Both the position numbers and the translations under genes were made by a program. Shown here piece after piece: positions 35,206-44,875 of a stretch of 64,000 bases of DNA. The stretch's first letter is position 1; the number at the start of each line of letters is the position of its first letter. This DNA is from Gemmiger sp. An87 (GTDB lineage: Bacteria > Bacillota > Clostridia > Oscillospirales > Ruminococcaceae), in the NCBI RefSeq assembly GCF_002159185.1, contig NZ_NFHD01000008.1, forward strand, positions 1 to 64,000, in the 5' to 3' direction. The notes beneath the pieces are model-generated. The model did no database searches and had not been told where the DNA came from. It worked only from the letters and a program-made list of their open reading frames with translations.

Positions 35206-35243
35206 ATATTCACACTCCAAATCAGTAAATACACAAAAATACC

Positions 35244-35300
35244 GCAGGCAGCCTTCCCGTGCCTGCTTTTTAAGTATAGCACAACAGCCCGATAAAGCAA
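35244..35300 (-). promoter_or_regulatory. Promoter and leader hairpin of the deacetylase pair
   Basis: On the minus strand TTGCTT (35295-35300), a 16-base spacer and TATACT (35273-35278) are followed near the transcript start by a 7-bp hairpin (gcaggca 35244-35250 / tgcctgc 35260-35266). Confidence 0.5.
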
Positions 35301-35454
35301 GACCGATTTCCACGCATTTTCTTGCAAAGTTTTCCGCCAAACCACCATTAAAATCAATGTATATACATCTGATATGAATTGCTGTCTTTCTCTTTTGCGG
35401 CATCGCGCGGATTTTTCCACCCGGATCTTCCCCGGAAAAATTTTGAAAAAAGGC

Positions 35455-35483
35455 TTGCATGTCATGAATATTTATGCTATCAT
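35455..35483 (+). promoter_or_regulatory. Promoter of the amino-acid ABC/argH genes with ArgR-like box
   Basis: TTGCAT (35455-35460), a 17-base spacer and TATCAT (35478-35483) form a sigma-70 promoter. The spacer and -10 contain CATGAATATTTATGC, followed by ATTCAT, resembling ARG-box halves (TGAAT/ATTCA) recognised by ArgR/AhrC. A separate palindrome ATGTATATACAT lies upstream at 35357-35368. Confidence 0.5.
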
Positions 35484-35581
35484 TCATACATTGCACCGTG
35501 CTATGGTGCTAAAGTGGCTCGCCGGAAAGCTTTCCCCGGGCCCCACAACAGGGATTCGATTCGAGAGGAGAACATCATACC

Positions 35582-36460
35582 ATGAAAAAGATTGCATTGA
35601 GCATCCTGACCGCCCTGCTGGCGGGCGCGCTCTGCGCCTGTTCCGGCGGCGCCGCTTCTTCCGGCGCGGCATCCTCCGGCAGCACTTCCGCTTCCGCCGC
35701 TCAGAGCACCACCTCCAGCGCTTCCGCCTCCACCAGCGCCAGCCAGACCGCCGACGCGGAAAACCCCTTCGCGGGCAAGACCGTGAAGGTGGGCTGCTCG
35801 GCCACCTTCGTGCCCTTTGAGTCCATCGAGATGGCCGCGGACGGCACCAAGACCTACGTGGGCATGAACATCGACATCGTGAAGGCCGTGGTGGAAAAGA
35901 ACGGCGGCACCGTGGAGTTCCAGGATATGCCCTTCAAGAGCCTGATCGCCGCCATCCAGGCCGGTCAGATCGACTTCTGCAGCGGCGGCATGGCCCCCAC
36001 CGAGGAGCGCCAGCAGACCCTGGACTTCTCCGAGGTCTTCTTCTACCCCAGAAACGCCATCGTCTACCGTGACACCGACAGCTATCCCACCCTGGACAGC
36101 CTGCAGGGCAAGACCGTTGCCTATGTGTTCGGCACCAACTACCAGCAGGTGGCCGAGAGCATCGAGGGCGTGAATGCCGTAGGCATCCAGGGCAGCCCCG
36201 CCTGCATTGAGGAAGTGAAGAGCAAGCGCGCGGACGCCTGCATCATCGACGGCGCCGGCGCGGTGGAATACCTGGGCGAGAACAGCGGCCTGGCCATGAG
36301 CCTGCTGGACAAGGACCCCAACGACTGCTTCGCCATCGGCTTCCCCAAGGATTCCCCCTACTACGAGACCTTCAACAACACCCTGAAGGAGATGATGGAG
36401 AACGGCGAGCTGGATTCCATCATCGCCAGCCACCTGAGCGAGGAGTTCATCGCGGACTGA
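35582..36460 (+). CDS. Amino-acid ABC transporter substrate-binding lipoprotein
   Basis: A 292-residue SBP_bac_3 family lipoprotein with signal peptide and lipobox ending at C20 (GALCAC). A Ser/Ala-rich linker (21-60) tethers the binding domain, which begins at KTVKVGCSATFVPFE and contains GMNIDIVKAV and FKSLIAAIQAGQID. It captures a polar or cationic amino acid outside the membrane for the following permease and ATPase. GAGAGGAG precedes the ATG. The downstream argH suggests an arginine-pathway amino acid. Confidence 0.9.
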   Translation: MKKIALSILTALLAGALCACSGGAASSGAASSGSTSASAAQSTTSSASASTSASQTADAENPFAGKTVKVGCSATFVPFESIEMAADGTKTYVGMNIDIVKAVVEKNGGTVEFQDMPFKSLIAAIQAGQIDFCSGGMAPTEERQQTLDFSEVFFYPRNAIVYRDTDSYPTLDSLQGKTVAYVFGTNYQQVAESIEGVNAVGIQGSPACIEEVKSKRADACIIDGAGAVEYLGENSGLAMSLLDKDPNDCFAIGFPKDSPYYETFNNTLKEMMENGELDSIIASHLSEEFIAD

Positions 36461-36500
36461 CCGCGGCTCTTTGCCTGACACTGAATGGGAACTGACTGCT

Positions 36501-37166
36501 ATGAATCTGGATTTTTCAATCGTCTGGCAATACTGGCCGTTTTTGTACCACGGCGCCCTGCTCACCCTGCAGATGACCTTCATCTGCGTGATCTGCGGCT
36601 TCGTTCTGGGCGTACTGCTCTCGCTGATCAAGATCAGCAAATGCACCCCGCTGGTCTGGTTCGGCCGGTTCTACACCTCCATCTTCCGGGGCACGCCCCT
36701 GCTGGTGCAGCTGTGCATCGTGCACTTCGGCCTGCCCCAGCTGCTGGGCGTCACCTTCACGGCCACCCAGTCCGGCATCCTCACCTTCTCGCTGAACTCC
36801 GCCGCCTATATCTCCGAAATCTTCCGCGGCGGCATCCAGGCCATCGACAAGGGCCAGTATGAGGCCGCCATGTCGCTGGGCGTGGGCTACAAGGACATGA
36901 TGAAGGACATCATTCTGCCCCAGGCGGTGCGGCACATCCTGCCCAGCCTGGTGAACGAGGCGGTGGCCCTGCTGAAGGAGACCTCCATCCTCAGCTACGT
37001 GGGCGCGGTGGAGCTGCTGCGCGCCGCCGATCAGATCACGGTAATGACCTACCGCTTCTTCGAGCCTTATCTGGTAATCGCGGTGATCTACTATATCTTT
37101 GTAATGATTCTGTCGGCCTTTGCCAGCCGGCTGGAAAGGTGGGTGAACCGCAGTGATCTCGTTTGA
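36501..37166 (+). CDS. Amino-acid ABC transporter permease
   Basis: A 221-residue HisM/ArtQ-type permease with five or six helices and the EAA loop [23 protein letters not shown]. The ATG at 36501 has only a weak GGGAA upstream. A farther TTG at 36471 is possible but less likely. It begins 40 bases after the binding-protein gene and overlaps the ATPase by 14 bases. Confidence 0.88.
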   Translation: MNLDFSIVWQYWPFLYHGALLTLQMTFICVICGFVLGVLLSLIKISKCTPLVWFGRFYTSIFRGTPLLVQLCIVHFGLPQLLGVTFTATQSGILTFSLNSAAYISEIFRGGIQAIDKGQYEAAMSLGVGYKDMMKDIILPQAVRHILPSLVNEAVALLKETSILSYVGAVELLRAADQITVMTYRFFEPYLVIAVIYYIFVMILSAFASRLERWVNRSDLV

Positions 37167-37875
37167 CAAGATACATAAGAGCTTCGGCAAGCTGGAGGTG
37201 CTCAAGGGCATCGACCTGCAGATTCCCAAGGGCCAGGTGGTCACCCTGATCGGTCCCTCCGGCTCGGGCAAATCCACCATCCTGCGGTGCATCAACGGGC
37301 TGGAAATGCCCACCAGCGGCACCGTGACCGTGGACGGCGTGAACATCACCGACCCCAAGGCGGACATCCAGAAGGTGCGCCGGAACATCGGTATGGTGTT
37401 CCAGCACTTCAATCTGTTCCCTCACATGACCGTGATGGAAAACATGATCTACGCCCCCACCCACGTGGCGAAGGTCTCCAAGGAGGAGGCCCAGGCCAAG
37501 GCTATGAAGCTGCTGAAGCTGGTGGGCCTGACCGAAAAGGCCGAGGCCTACCCCAACAAGCTTTCCGGCGGCCAGAAGCAGCGCATCGCCATTGCCCGCG
37601 CCCTGGCCATGGAGCCCCAGATCATGCTGTTCGACGAGCCCACCAGCGCCCTGGACCCGGAAATGGTCAAGGAGGTGCTGGAGGTCATCAAGGGCCTGGC
37701 CCACACCGGCATCACCATGGCGCTGGTCACCCACGAAATGGGCTTTGCCCGGGAGGTGTCCGACCGGATCTGCTTCATCGACGACGGCCAGATTCTGGAG
37801 GACACCACCCCCGACCAGTTCTTCCGTCAGCCCGCCACCGACCGGGCCAAGGCATTTCTGGAAAAGGTGCTGTGA
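37153..37875 (+). CDS. Amino-acid ABC transporter ATP-binding protein
   Basis: A 240-residue GlnQ/HisP-type ATPase with Walker [11 protein letters not shown]-loop [12 protein letters not shown], signature LSGGQKQR and Walker [15 protein letters not shown]. It starts at a GTG (37153) within the permease 3-prime end, preceded by AAAGGTGGG. It completes a three-gene importer. Confidence 0.92.
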   Translation: MISFDKIHKSFGKLEVLKGIDLQIPKGQVVTLIGPSGSGKSTILRCINGLEMPTSGTVTVDGVNITDPKADIQKVRRNIGMVFQHFNLFPHMTVMENMIYAPTHVAKVSKEEAQAKAMKLLKLVGLTEKAEAYPNKLSGGQKQRIAIARALAMEPQIMLFDEPTSALDPEMVKEVLEVIKGLAHTGITMALVTHEMGFAREVSDRICFIDDGQILEDTTPDQFFRQPATDRAKAFLEKVL

Positions 37876-37979
37876 GCGCCGCATCTCAAAACAAGCCGAC
37901 GCGGCGGGCATTTTCGCCCGCCGCTTTTTGAATCCACACGCAACACAAAGGAGGAACGCCCCACGGGCGCTGACGAAAC

Positions 37980-39359
37980 ATGGAAAAACTTTGGGCAGGG
38001 CGGGCACAGGCCGCCACCAGTAAAATCGCGGACGATTTCAACTCGTCCATCCACATCGACTGCCGCATGTACCGGCAGGACATCACCGGCTCGCTGGCCC
38101 ATGCGGCCATGCTGGCGGCCAAGGGCATTCTGAGCGGGGCGGACCTGGCTGCCATCACCACCGGGCTGGAGGGCATTCTGGCCGATCTGGACAGCGGCGC
38201 GCTGGCCATCGACCCCACCGCCGAGGACATCCACATGTTCGTGGAGGCGGAATTGACCAAACGCATCGGGGACGCGGGCAAGCGGCTGCACACCGCCCGC
38301 AGCCGGAACGATCAGGTGGCCACCGACCTGCGGCTCTATCTGCGGGACGCCTGCGCCTCGCTGCAGGGCCAGATCAAAGCGCTGCTGGAGGCCATTTATG
38401 AGCAGGCCAAGGCCAACCAGGATGCCATCATGCCCGGCTACACCCATCTGCAGCGGGCGCAGCCGGTGTGCTTTGCCCATCATCTGCTGGCCTGGGCGGC
38501 CATGCTGCAGCGGGACGTGACCCGTCTGCAGGACGCGGTGGCCCGCATGAACTACAGCCCCCTGGGCTGCTGCGCGCTGGCAGGCACCACCTACGACACC
38601 GACCGGGCCATGACCGCCGCGGCGCTGGGCTTCGACGGCGTGTGCCAGAACAGCATGGACGGCGTATCCGACCGGGACTTCTGCGTGGAGATCCTGAGCG
38701 CGCTGGCCCTTGTGATGATGCATCTTTCCCGCTTTTCGGAGGAGATCATCCTCTGGTCCAGCTGGGAGTTCAAGTTTGTGGAGCTGGACGACGGCTTCAC
38801 CACCGGGTCCAGCATCATGCCCCAGAAGAAAAACCCGGACATGGCGGAGCTGGTGCGCGGCAAGACGGGCCGGGTGTACGGCGATTTAATGGGCACGCTG
38901 ACCATGCTGAAGGGCCTGCCGCTGGCCTACAACAAGGACATGCAGGAGGACAAGGAGGCCATCTTCGACGCCATCGACACGGTGAGCCAGTGCCTTGGAG
39001 TGTTCGCGCCGATGGTGCGCACCATGAAGCCGCTGAAGGCGAACATGTACGCGGCGGCGCAGAAGGGGTTTATCAACGCCACCGACCTGGCGGATTACCT
39101 GACCTGCAAGGGCATGCCCTTCCGCAGCGCCTACAAGCTGACGGGCCAGCTGGTGGCGAAATGCATCGCGGAGGGCAAGGTGCTGGAGGATGTGAGCCTG
39201 GAGGAATACCAGGGCCTGAGCGAGCTGTTCGATCAGGACGTGTATGAAGCCATCGACCTTGCGGCCTGCGTGGCCCGGCGCACCAGCGAAGGCGGCACCG
39301 GCCCCGCCTCGGTGACGGCCCAGCTGCAGCAGCTGGAAGCGTTCCTGGCGAAGCTGTGA
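37980..39359 (+). CDS. argH: Argininosuccinate lyase
   Basis: A 459-residue fumarase-superfamily enzyme splitting argininosuccinate into arginine and fumarate. Family motifs are HTARSRNDQVATD (TARSRND region), YTHLQRAQP and the signature GSSIMPQKKNPD with the catalytic serine loop. Full length. The only strong ribosome site, AAAGGAGG, lies 25 bases before the ATG, and an in-frame stop (37971-37973) excludes a longer start. A small gccc-cac-gggc hairpin between the two could shorten the effective spacing. argG is not nearby. Its position after the amino-acid transporter suggests shared control. Confidence 0.95.
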   Translation: MEKLWAGRAQAATSKIADDFNSSIHIDCRMYRQDITGSLAHAAMLAAKGILSGADLAAITTGLEGILADLDSGALAIDPTAEDIHMFVEAELTKRIGDAGKRLHTARSRNDQVATDLRLYLRDACASLQGQIKALLEAIYEQAKANQDAIMPGYTHLQRAQPVCFAHHLLAWAAMLQRDVTRLQDAVARMNYSPLGCCALAGTTYDTDRAMTAAALGFDGVCQNSMDGVSDRDFCVEILSALALVMMHLSRFSEEIILWSSWEFKFVELDDGFTTGSSIMPQKKNPDMAELVRGKTGRVYGDLMGTLTMLKGLPLAYNKDMQEDKEAIFDAIDTVSQCLGVFAPMVRTMKPLKANMYAAAQKGFINATDLADYLTCKGMPFRSAYKLTGQLVAKCIAEGKVLEDVSLEEYQGLSELFDQDVYEAIDLAACVARRTSEGGTGPASVTAQLQQLEAFLAKL

Positions 39360-39371
39360 GGATTTGGATAG

Positions 39372-39406
39372 AAAAAGGAGCACCCCGGGCGGGTGCTCCT
39401 TTTTGT
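39372..39406 (+). terminator. Terminator of argH
   Basis: Perfect 14-bp stem aaaaaggagcaccc (39372-39385) / gggtgctccttttt (39391-39404), starting 12 bases past the stop. Confidence 0.9.
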
Positions 39407-39423
39407 TATGTTATGCATTGGGA

Positions 39424-40431
39424 TTATTGTTCTTTTGTGAATTTCCGAACCCGGAAATGATTGATGATGCAAGCCGCCAAGAAGGGGTCGACTCGATAAA
39501 GAAGAGCCTTCATCTTCTCCTTTTTCGAGACCGGTGCCTTAAATGCGCACACCGCCTCACTGCGGCACACCGCCTTGATTTGCTTATACAAATCCGAATG
39601 CTTCTTCCTCACACCACAGCCTACAATTGTATTCAGACAATCGCAATGTGTATGCCAATTTGCATACCGGCAAGCAGCAATCAGTTCCGGAGTTTCCCTT
39701 ACCAGTCTGGAGCGAATAAACTTTTGCGCGTTAATGCTGCTGTTCATCACAAATAGGCTGAACTTCGTTGTCCCACTCTCCGGATTGTCCACCCGATAAT
39801 AGTACACCTTTTTTTTGCCAACTGCCACGCGTTTTGCCCTCTGGAAACAATCCACCGAAAAGCTGAAGCCTTCCCCTCCAAATAACTGTGTACAAAATTC
39901 CAGTCCATTTTTTTTAATTAGATTCAGACTGATCATCTTATTCCATGGAGCAATAATCAGCTTGTAATACAGCATCGCAGCCGCAGCCTGTTCTCCACTC
40001 CAAATTTCAACAAAATCTTCCGACTCATCCGCCTTCCGGTCCTCTGACGAGAGGAAGCGCTTTGCCTGTGGAGTGAGTGCAATTTCCGCATCATTCTCTT
40101 TGATCAACCGATAAAAATAAGATACATAGTCCGGCGCGATACAATCATCCTGATCGATCAGACATACATATGCTCCTGTTGCGTTTTGCAGAGCATTGTT
40201 CCTTGCTGCACTCACCCCGGCATTCTCCTGATGAAGTGCGATCACCCGCTCGTCTTTTTTCGCAAATGCATCTATCATTGCACCGGAATTATCCTTCGAG
40301 CCATCGTTCACCAGAAAAATTTCCAGGTTGGAATAATCCTGTGCCAAAATAGACTCCACACATTCCGCCAGATAGCGCTGCCCATTATAGACCGGTACAA
40401 TGATCGAAATTTTTTCCTGTTCCGGATTCAT
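39424..40431 (-). CDS. Glycosyltransferase family 2
   Basis: A 335-residue GT-A fold enzyme with ISIIVPVYNGQRYL, the nucleotide-binding LVNDGSKDNS and the metal-binding DQDD near residue 92. It adds a sugar to a lipid-linked surface glycan at the inner membrane face. It is last in the polysaccharide series on the minus strand and ten bases after the pyruvyl transferase. Base composition is more AT-rich than in housekeeping genes of the window. Sugar specificity is unknown. Confidence 0.9.
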   Translation of the reverse strand: MNPEQEKISIIVPVYNGQRYLAECVESILAQDYSNLEIFLVNDGSKDNSGAMIDAFAKKDERVIALHQENAGVSAARNNALQNATGAYVCLIDQDDCIAPDYVSYFYRLIKENDAEIALTPQAKRFLSSEDRKADESEDFVEIWSGEQAAAAMLYYKLIIAPWNKMISLNLIKKNGLEFCTQLFGGEGFSFSVDCFQRAKRVAVGKKKVYYYRVDNPESGTTKFSLFVMNSSINAQKFIRSRLVRETPELIAACRYANWHTHCDCLNTIVGCGVRKKHSDLYKQIKAVCRSEAVCAFKAPVSKKEKMKALLYRVDPFLAACIINHFRVRKFTKEQ

Positions 40432-40441
40432 GTTCGTCTCC

Positions 40442-41557
40442 TCACATCTTTGCTTTGTTTTTCATCGTTTCACGTACATGGTCGCTCACCATCTGCAGAA
40501 AATCATCCGTCTTTTTCCGTTCCTTGTTCAGGATCTCATTGACTCGTTCAAAATTCACCGGACGGTTCAAGACATCAAAATCGTTGAAGTCATTTGCGTG
40601 CCGATGCCCAGATTCTACCAAGTTTAAAAACTCCGATAATCTGCAGGAGTAATCGCTGGGGTAAATGCAGATAGGAGGCGTGTTCATATTCATGGAAAAC
40701 GCAGTTGCATGGAAAGAGTCCGTTAAAACAATTGACGCATTATCAATAAGAGATACAAACTCCAAAATATCCGGAATCACCAAACTCTTTCCGTTTTTGA
40801 TCATCTGATCAAAACGCGTGCAAAAACGGTAAAGTTTCATGCCGGTCCGTTTTTGCAGTTCTTCTGCATAGCAATCGAACTCGCGACTTCTTTGCAGATT
40901 ATAAATAAGAATATAATCTTCTTTGATTTTCCGGGGTGGCGCCGCCTTACGCCAAAACTCCGGCGGCATCGACAACGTCGGGTCTAAAATTCGATATACA
41001 TTTTCATATCCGTATTGCTCTTTCAGCAGTGGAACACCACTTTCCTCCCGCACGGTAATGAAGTCATATCGATCAATATACTGCTTTGACTCTGCAACCT
41101 CTTCCTCAGAAACCCGAGAACGCCCAAAGCTGGAGGCATATGCATATTTCGGTTTATCCTCCGGCACAAAGCTCAGATACATGGGAGGAATAATACCGTG
41201 ATTCCAGCCTGCATTCCACACCTGATCACTTCCGGAAAAATACACATCTGCAAAATCATTAAACTTTGCGAAATCGTCATTGGTAAGATAAACCGTTTCA
41301 TCAATATTCAGATATTTTTTCTGAAATTTTCCGAATACATGCTTCCACCAGATCAGGGTTGGAAGTATCACCGGAATTTTCAGAGGATTGCCTTTTAAAA
41401 AGGTTTTTAAAAGGCCAATACCATATGTATCATTTCGCCGGTAGTCAATAAAACGAACATCATCAAAATATTCTTTGAGTTTTTCCTGCGTTGCATATGC
41501 CTGTAATTGCGTTCCATAATTGCACACCGTGTGCAGCGTAATCACAGCCGCTTTCAT
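40442..41557 (-). CDS. Polysaccharide pyruvyl transferase family protein
   Basis: A 371-residue protein of the CsaB/WcaK family (PF04230), opening AAVITLHTVCNYGTQLQAYA and containing SGSDQVWN and the C-terminal TDSFHATAFS region typical of the family. It would add a ketal pyruvate or a related group to a glycan residue. The ATG at 41557 shares its A with the flippase stop codon (TGATG), indicating coupling. Confidence 0.88.
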   Translation of the reverse strand: MKAAVITLHTVCNYGTQLQAYATQEKLKEYFDDVRFIDYRRNDTYGIGLLKTFLKGNPLKIPVILPTLIWWKHVFGKFQKKYLNIDETVYLTNDDFAKFNDFADVYFSGSDQVWNAGWNHGIIPPMYLSFVPEDKPKYAYASSFGRSRVSEEEVAESKQYIDRYDFITVREESGVPLLKEQYGYENVYRILDPTLSMPPEFWRKAAPPRKIKEDYILIYNLQRSREFDCYAEELQKRTGMKLYRFCTRFDQMIKNGKSLVIPDILEFVSLIDNASIVLTDSFHATAFSMNMNTPPICIYPSDYSCRLSEFLNLVESGHRHANDFNDFDVLNRPVNFERVNEILNKERKKTDDFLQMVSDHVRETMKNKAKM

Positions 41558-42810
41558 CAATTTGTCACCCCTGCATTTTTTGTTTCAAACAAGTTTCTGT
41601 ATTTTCTGAAAAAGAAGAATCTTATGCCAAAGAAAACCATCTCAGTAACCGAACGCACAATGGCAATATTGATCAGCGTGAATGTATCCGTTACGATCAG
41701 CAAAACCAACAATGCTATATGAAGCACGACTGAGCATACAGTGGAAAACGTTGCTTCCCGTTCTTTTCCAATCGATCCCAACACCGGCCAGCCAAACATT
41801 ACCGAAAGGAAGCCAAAGAAAAGGACCGGAATCAACGTACGGAACACCGGCACCGCCACCAGATACTCTTCACCGCCCAAGATATACATTCCAAGCCCGG
41901 CAAACACATAAGCAAGGCAGCAACCCACAGCAACCAACGGCAAGAAAATTTTCACAATTTTACGAATCAAAGCAAGGTTCCGGCTCTTAATCATCTCCGG
42001 ATAAACACCATCTGCAATGGGGGTATAGCACGCCTGGATTGCGTTAATGACCTGCATGCATACACTCCAGTACGCCACCTGTGCCTGACTGATCTGCACC
42101 CCGATAATCAATGTACTCAATGCATTGAAGGAAGTGGAGGCCGCATTGGAGAAAAAATACACCATGGATTGCCGAATGGTGCGAACTGCTTTTTGAATCC
42201 CCGTAAATTTAGGACGAAGGCCCAGTTTCCACACCTCGTAAACAGCCATCAGAACGGCGACCAGTGAGCTTAAAATATCAAACAAAGGAATCAGCAGCAG
42301 GTCCGCATCGCTTTTTACCAGTGCAAAGGTGAGCAGTGTAGACAATGTTTTCATAACGATAAACCGGATCGTTATAACATGCATGATCTCCAAGCCACGA
42401 AACAAAAACTCCAGCAGGAAGATCGATTCAAACACCACCACATAGGAAAGCAGTGTATACAGCGCATTATTGCGCAAAATGGGAAGTGCTGCAATAAGAA
42501 CAAGCAACACCAAAAGCGCTCCAATCCCTAAAAGCATTTTGCCTACGATTGTATCACCGATCACATGCTCCAGTTCATCCTTATTATGTTTAGCCTGGAT
42601 CACATCCTTTGTGGCGGACAGCACGAAACCGAAATCCACAAGAATCTGCATGTAGCTCATAACGGTTTTTACATAAGCTACTGTTCCATAAGTATCCACT
42701 GAGAGAACTCTGGTGAGATATGGAAGCGTTACAAAAGGGAAAAACATCTTGGCAATGTTCAGCGCAAGAAGCATTCCGGTATTTTTAACTACGTTTTTTT
42801 GTTTAATCAT
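41557..42810 (-). CDS. Flippase (Wzx-like polysaccharide exporter)
   Basis: A 417-residue MATE/MVF-superfamily protein with about 12 membrane helices and the typical N-terminus KNVVKNTGMLLALNIAKMFFPFVTLPYLTRVLS. It would move lipid-linked repeat units across the membrane. The ATG at 42810 overlaps the preceding stop (TAATG), giving tight coupling to the polymerase-like gene. Confidence 0.9.
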   Translation of the reverse strand: MIKQKNVVKNTGMLLALNIAKMFFPFVTLPYLTRVLSVDTYGTVAYVKTVMSYMQILVDFGFVLSATKDVIQAKHNKDELEHVIGDTIVGKMLLGIGALLVLLVLIAALPILRNNALYTLLSYVVVFESIFLLEFLFRGLEIMHVITIRFIVMKTLSTLLTFALVKSDADLLLIPLFDILSSLVAVLMAVYEVWKLGLRPKFTGIQKAVRTIRQSMVYFFSNAASTSFNALSTLIIGVQISQAQVAYWSVCMQVINAIQACYTPIADGVYPEMIKSRNLALIRKIVKIFLPLVAVGCCLAYVFAGLGMYILGGEEYLVAVPVFRTLIPVLFFGFLSVMFGWPVLGSIGKEREATFSTVCSVVLHIALLVLLIVTDTFTLINIAIVRSVTEMVFFGIRFFFFRKYRNLFETKNAGVTN

Positions 42811-43856
42811 TATTCCATCCAAAAGAAGGCATATGGGACTACACCGTGTGCACCGCGTGAAATTAACAAGCAACTGTATACAAATACAACCAAGTGCGCT
42901 CCAACTGAAAGCGGAACTCTATTTCTAATCTGAGGAATCCTTTTTAACAAATTAGGCAAAACTATCATTACCGATATTGTATAATAGTAAACTATTCGAT
43001 TTACAATTTCGACCTGCGTAGAAACGAAATAGAGGACCGTACCTACTCCTAGCATAATCAAGTAAATATTATCACAACTATTTTTTAACGTAGAGTTCCA
43101 TATTATAGTAACAATTGTTAATATAGCTAAGTACATTATGGGGTTCAAAACATTTCCTTCATCTGCATATCCTGTATTGATATACACACGATAGGTTGGA
43201 AAAAATGTTAAGAGCAACTCAACAATTCTTCTTCCAAAAGCAATCATTGAAAAGCTTGCCATAACAAAGAAGAAATACAAATTCCAACTATACCTGACGC
43301 GTATTTTTTCTATCACCCATATTGGGATAATAACAGCTGCACTTGTATGAAACCCAATTGCAAGAAAAACAAAGAGCCAAAATTTACTCTTTTTATTTCT
43401 CCGCAACATTGCAACAGCTACCGAAACAAATCCCATAGCCAATGCTTGTCTCATAATATTAAAGCACAAATAATAATACATAAATCCAGAGAAAAGTGCT
43501 ATTGACAAGCACGGATCTTCCGATTCCAAATAGAAATACGCATAAAATAGCCCAAGGGTTAGGAACGCATACACACAAAGCAAAACAGTTTGAGAGTTCG
43601 GCAACCAAGCTATCATTTTCATCAGTATAACATTCAATATCTCAAACTGATCAACATTAAACCCATTTTTCAGCAAACCAAAAAGGAAGATGTAATTCGA
43701 TGTATCTGTTCCAACGCTATGTGCTCGAAACCCAAGTAAAAGGAACAATTGAACAAATGTTACTATGCCAAATATTTTTTTTGCTTTTGGTGAACCATTT
43801 GCGCTACAGAATATTGATTCAACCATAATTAAAAATTGATTCGCTATAAAAATCAA
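42810..43856 (-). CDS. EpsG-family polysaccharide polymerase-like membrane protein
   Basis: A 348-residue polytopic protein (about nine helices) of the EpsG family. Conserved-looking landmarks are VGTDTSNYIFLF near the N-terminus and NIMRQALAMGF. It is likely the polymerase (Wzy role) for the repeat unit. The start is uncertain: the frame opens just upstream of a TTG at 43856, and the first ATG is at 43826. Neither has a clear ribosome site, so the N-terminus may be slightly truncated. Strongly AT-rich. Confidence 0.8.
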   Translation of the reverse strand: MIFIANQFLIMVESIFCSANGSPKAKKIFGIVTFVQLFLLLGFRAHSVGTDTSNYIFLFGLLKNGFNVDQFEILNVILMKMIAWLPNSQTVLLCVYAFLTLGLFYAYFYLESEDPCLSIALFSGFMYYYLCFNIMRQALAMGFVSVAVAMLRRNKKSKFWLFVFLAIGFHTSAAVIIPIWVIEKIRVRYSWNLYFFFVMASFSMIAFGRRIVELLLTFFPTYRVYINTGYADEGNVLNPIMYLAILTIVTIIWNSTLKNSCDNIYLIMLGVGTVLYFVSTQVEIVNRIVYYYTISVMIVLPNLLKRIPQIRNRVPLSVGAHLVVFVYSCLLISRGAHGVVPYAFFWME

Positions 43857-43925
43857 TTCAAGACCATCCCAACTACAATAATTTTATCGTTCTATTTAGA
43901 TGAAAACAGCAAAATTTCAATGCTC

Positions 43926-44864
43926 CTATCGTAAGCAAACGACAAGCATCAACACTTTTCTGCTAACTGGCATCTTCCATCGTAGCAACTGCCAAAAGTC
44001 CTTTCGCAGTTGCTGCTTCATTTTTTTTCGCCGCTCTACAATGTGAGCATTTGTTTTATCGTACCCACAAAGCATCATTTTAGAGAGCAATGTGAAATTG
44101 GCACGTTTTCGATTTATTTCTGCGTATGATGCATATTCCGGATGCTCTTTTTTTGTTCTGCTACAAACTCTTTTCCAAACATCTAGATAATCAAAATCTT
44201 TTTCTCTAAATTCTGAATTAGTAATTCCGGATTGATTGATGAAGTAGTTATACATCTTTTCATCCGTCACAACCATTGATTTTGCACGCGTGAAAAATTC
44301 GTAGCTGGCTTCTACATCTTCGTTCAATGTATCCACAAATTCAAATCCATTCAAAATCTCGACTTTAATCAGTTTATTCCAAACACCAGTATTGCTTTCC
44401 TCACCATTTACGCGGAAAAAGTAATCCAGCATTCCTTTTGCGTCAAGCACTCGCACTTTCGGAGAGGCCTTTGCCTCTTTGGCATCTTCCTCCCCCTTCG
44501 TTCTTCTTGCTTCGCATTGTGCAATTTGAGTTCCTGGATGTTCCCGTAGCAACGAAAAAAGGCGCTCCAACATGTTATGCTCGATCCAATCATCGGAATC
44601 CACGAAATTTACATATTCGCCCTGCATAACAGCAAGTCCCGCATTCCGTGCAGAACTGAGACCTCCGTTTTCCTTATGAATCACGCGGATACGTGCATCC
44701 TTTTTTGCCCACTCATCACACATCTGAGGGCAACGGTCCGGGGAACCGTCATCCACTAGAATCAGCTCAAAGTCGGTGAACGTCTGGTTCAGAATCGAAT
44801 TGACACACCGGTCAAGGTACTGCTCCACCTTATACACCGGAACGATAATACTAATTTGCGGCAT
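43926..44864 (-). CDS. Glycosyltransferase family 2
   Basis: A 312-residue GT2 enzyme with ISIIVPVYKVEQYLDRC, VDDGSPDRCPQ and the metal-binding DSDDW. The ATG at 44864 follows GAGG by nine bases and lies 12 bases past the acyltransferase stop. It adds a sugar to the surface glycan. Its C-terminal half is basic, suggesting membrane association. Confidence 0.9.
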   Translation of the reverse strand: MPQISIIVPVYKVEQYLDRCVNSILNQTFTDFELILVDDGSPDRCPQMCDEWAKKDARIRVIHKENGGLSSARNAGLAVMQGEYVNFVDSDDWIEHNMLERLFSLLREHPGTQIAQCEARRTKGEEDAKEAKASPKVRVLDAKGMLDYFFRVNGEESNTGVWNKLIKVEILNGFEFVDTLNEDVEASYEFFTRAKSMVVTDEKMYNYFINQSGITNSEFREKDFDYLDVWKRVCSRTKKEHPEYASYAEINRKRANFTLLSKMMLCGYDKTNAHIVERRKKMKQQLRKDFWQLLRWKMPVSRKVLMLVVCLR

Positions 44865-44875
44865 AGCCCAATTCC

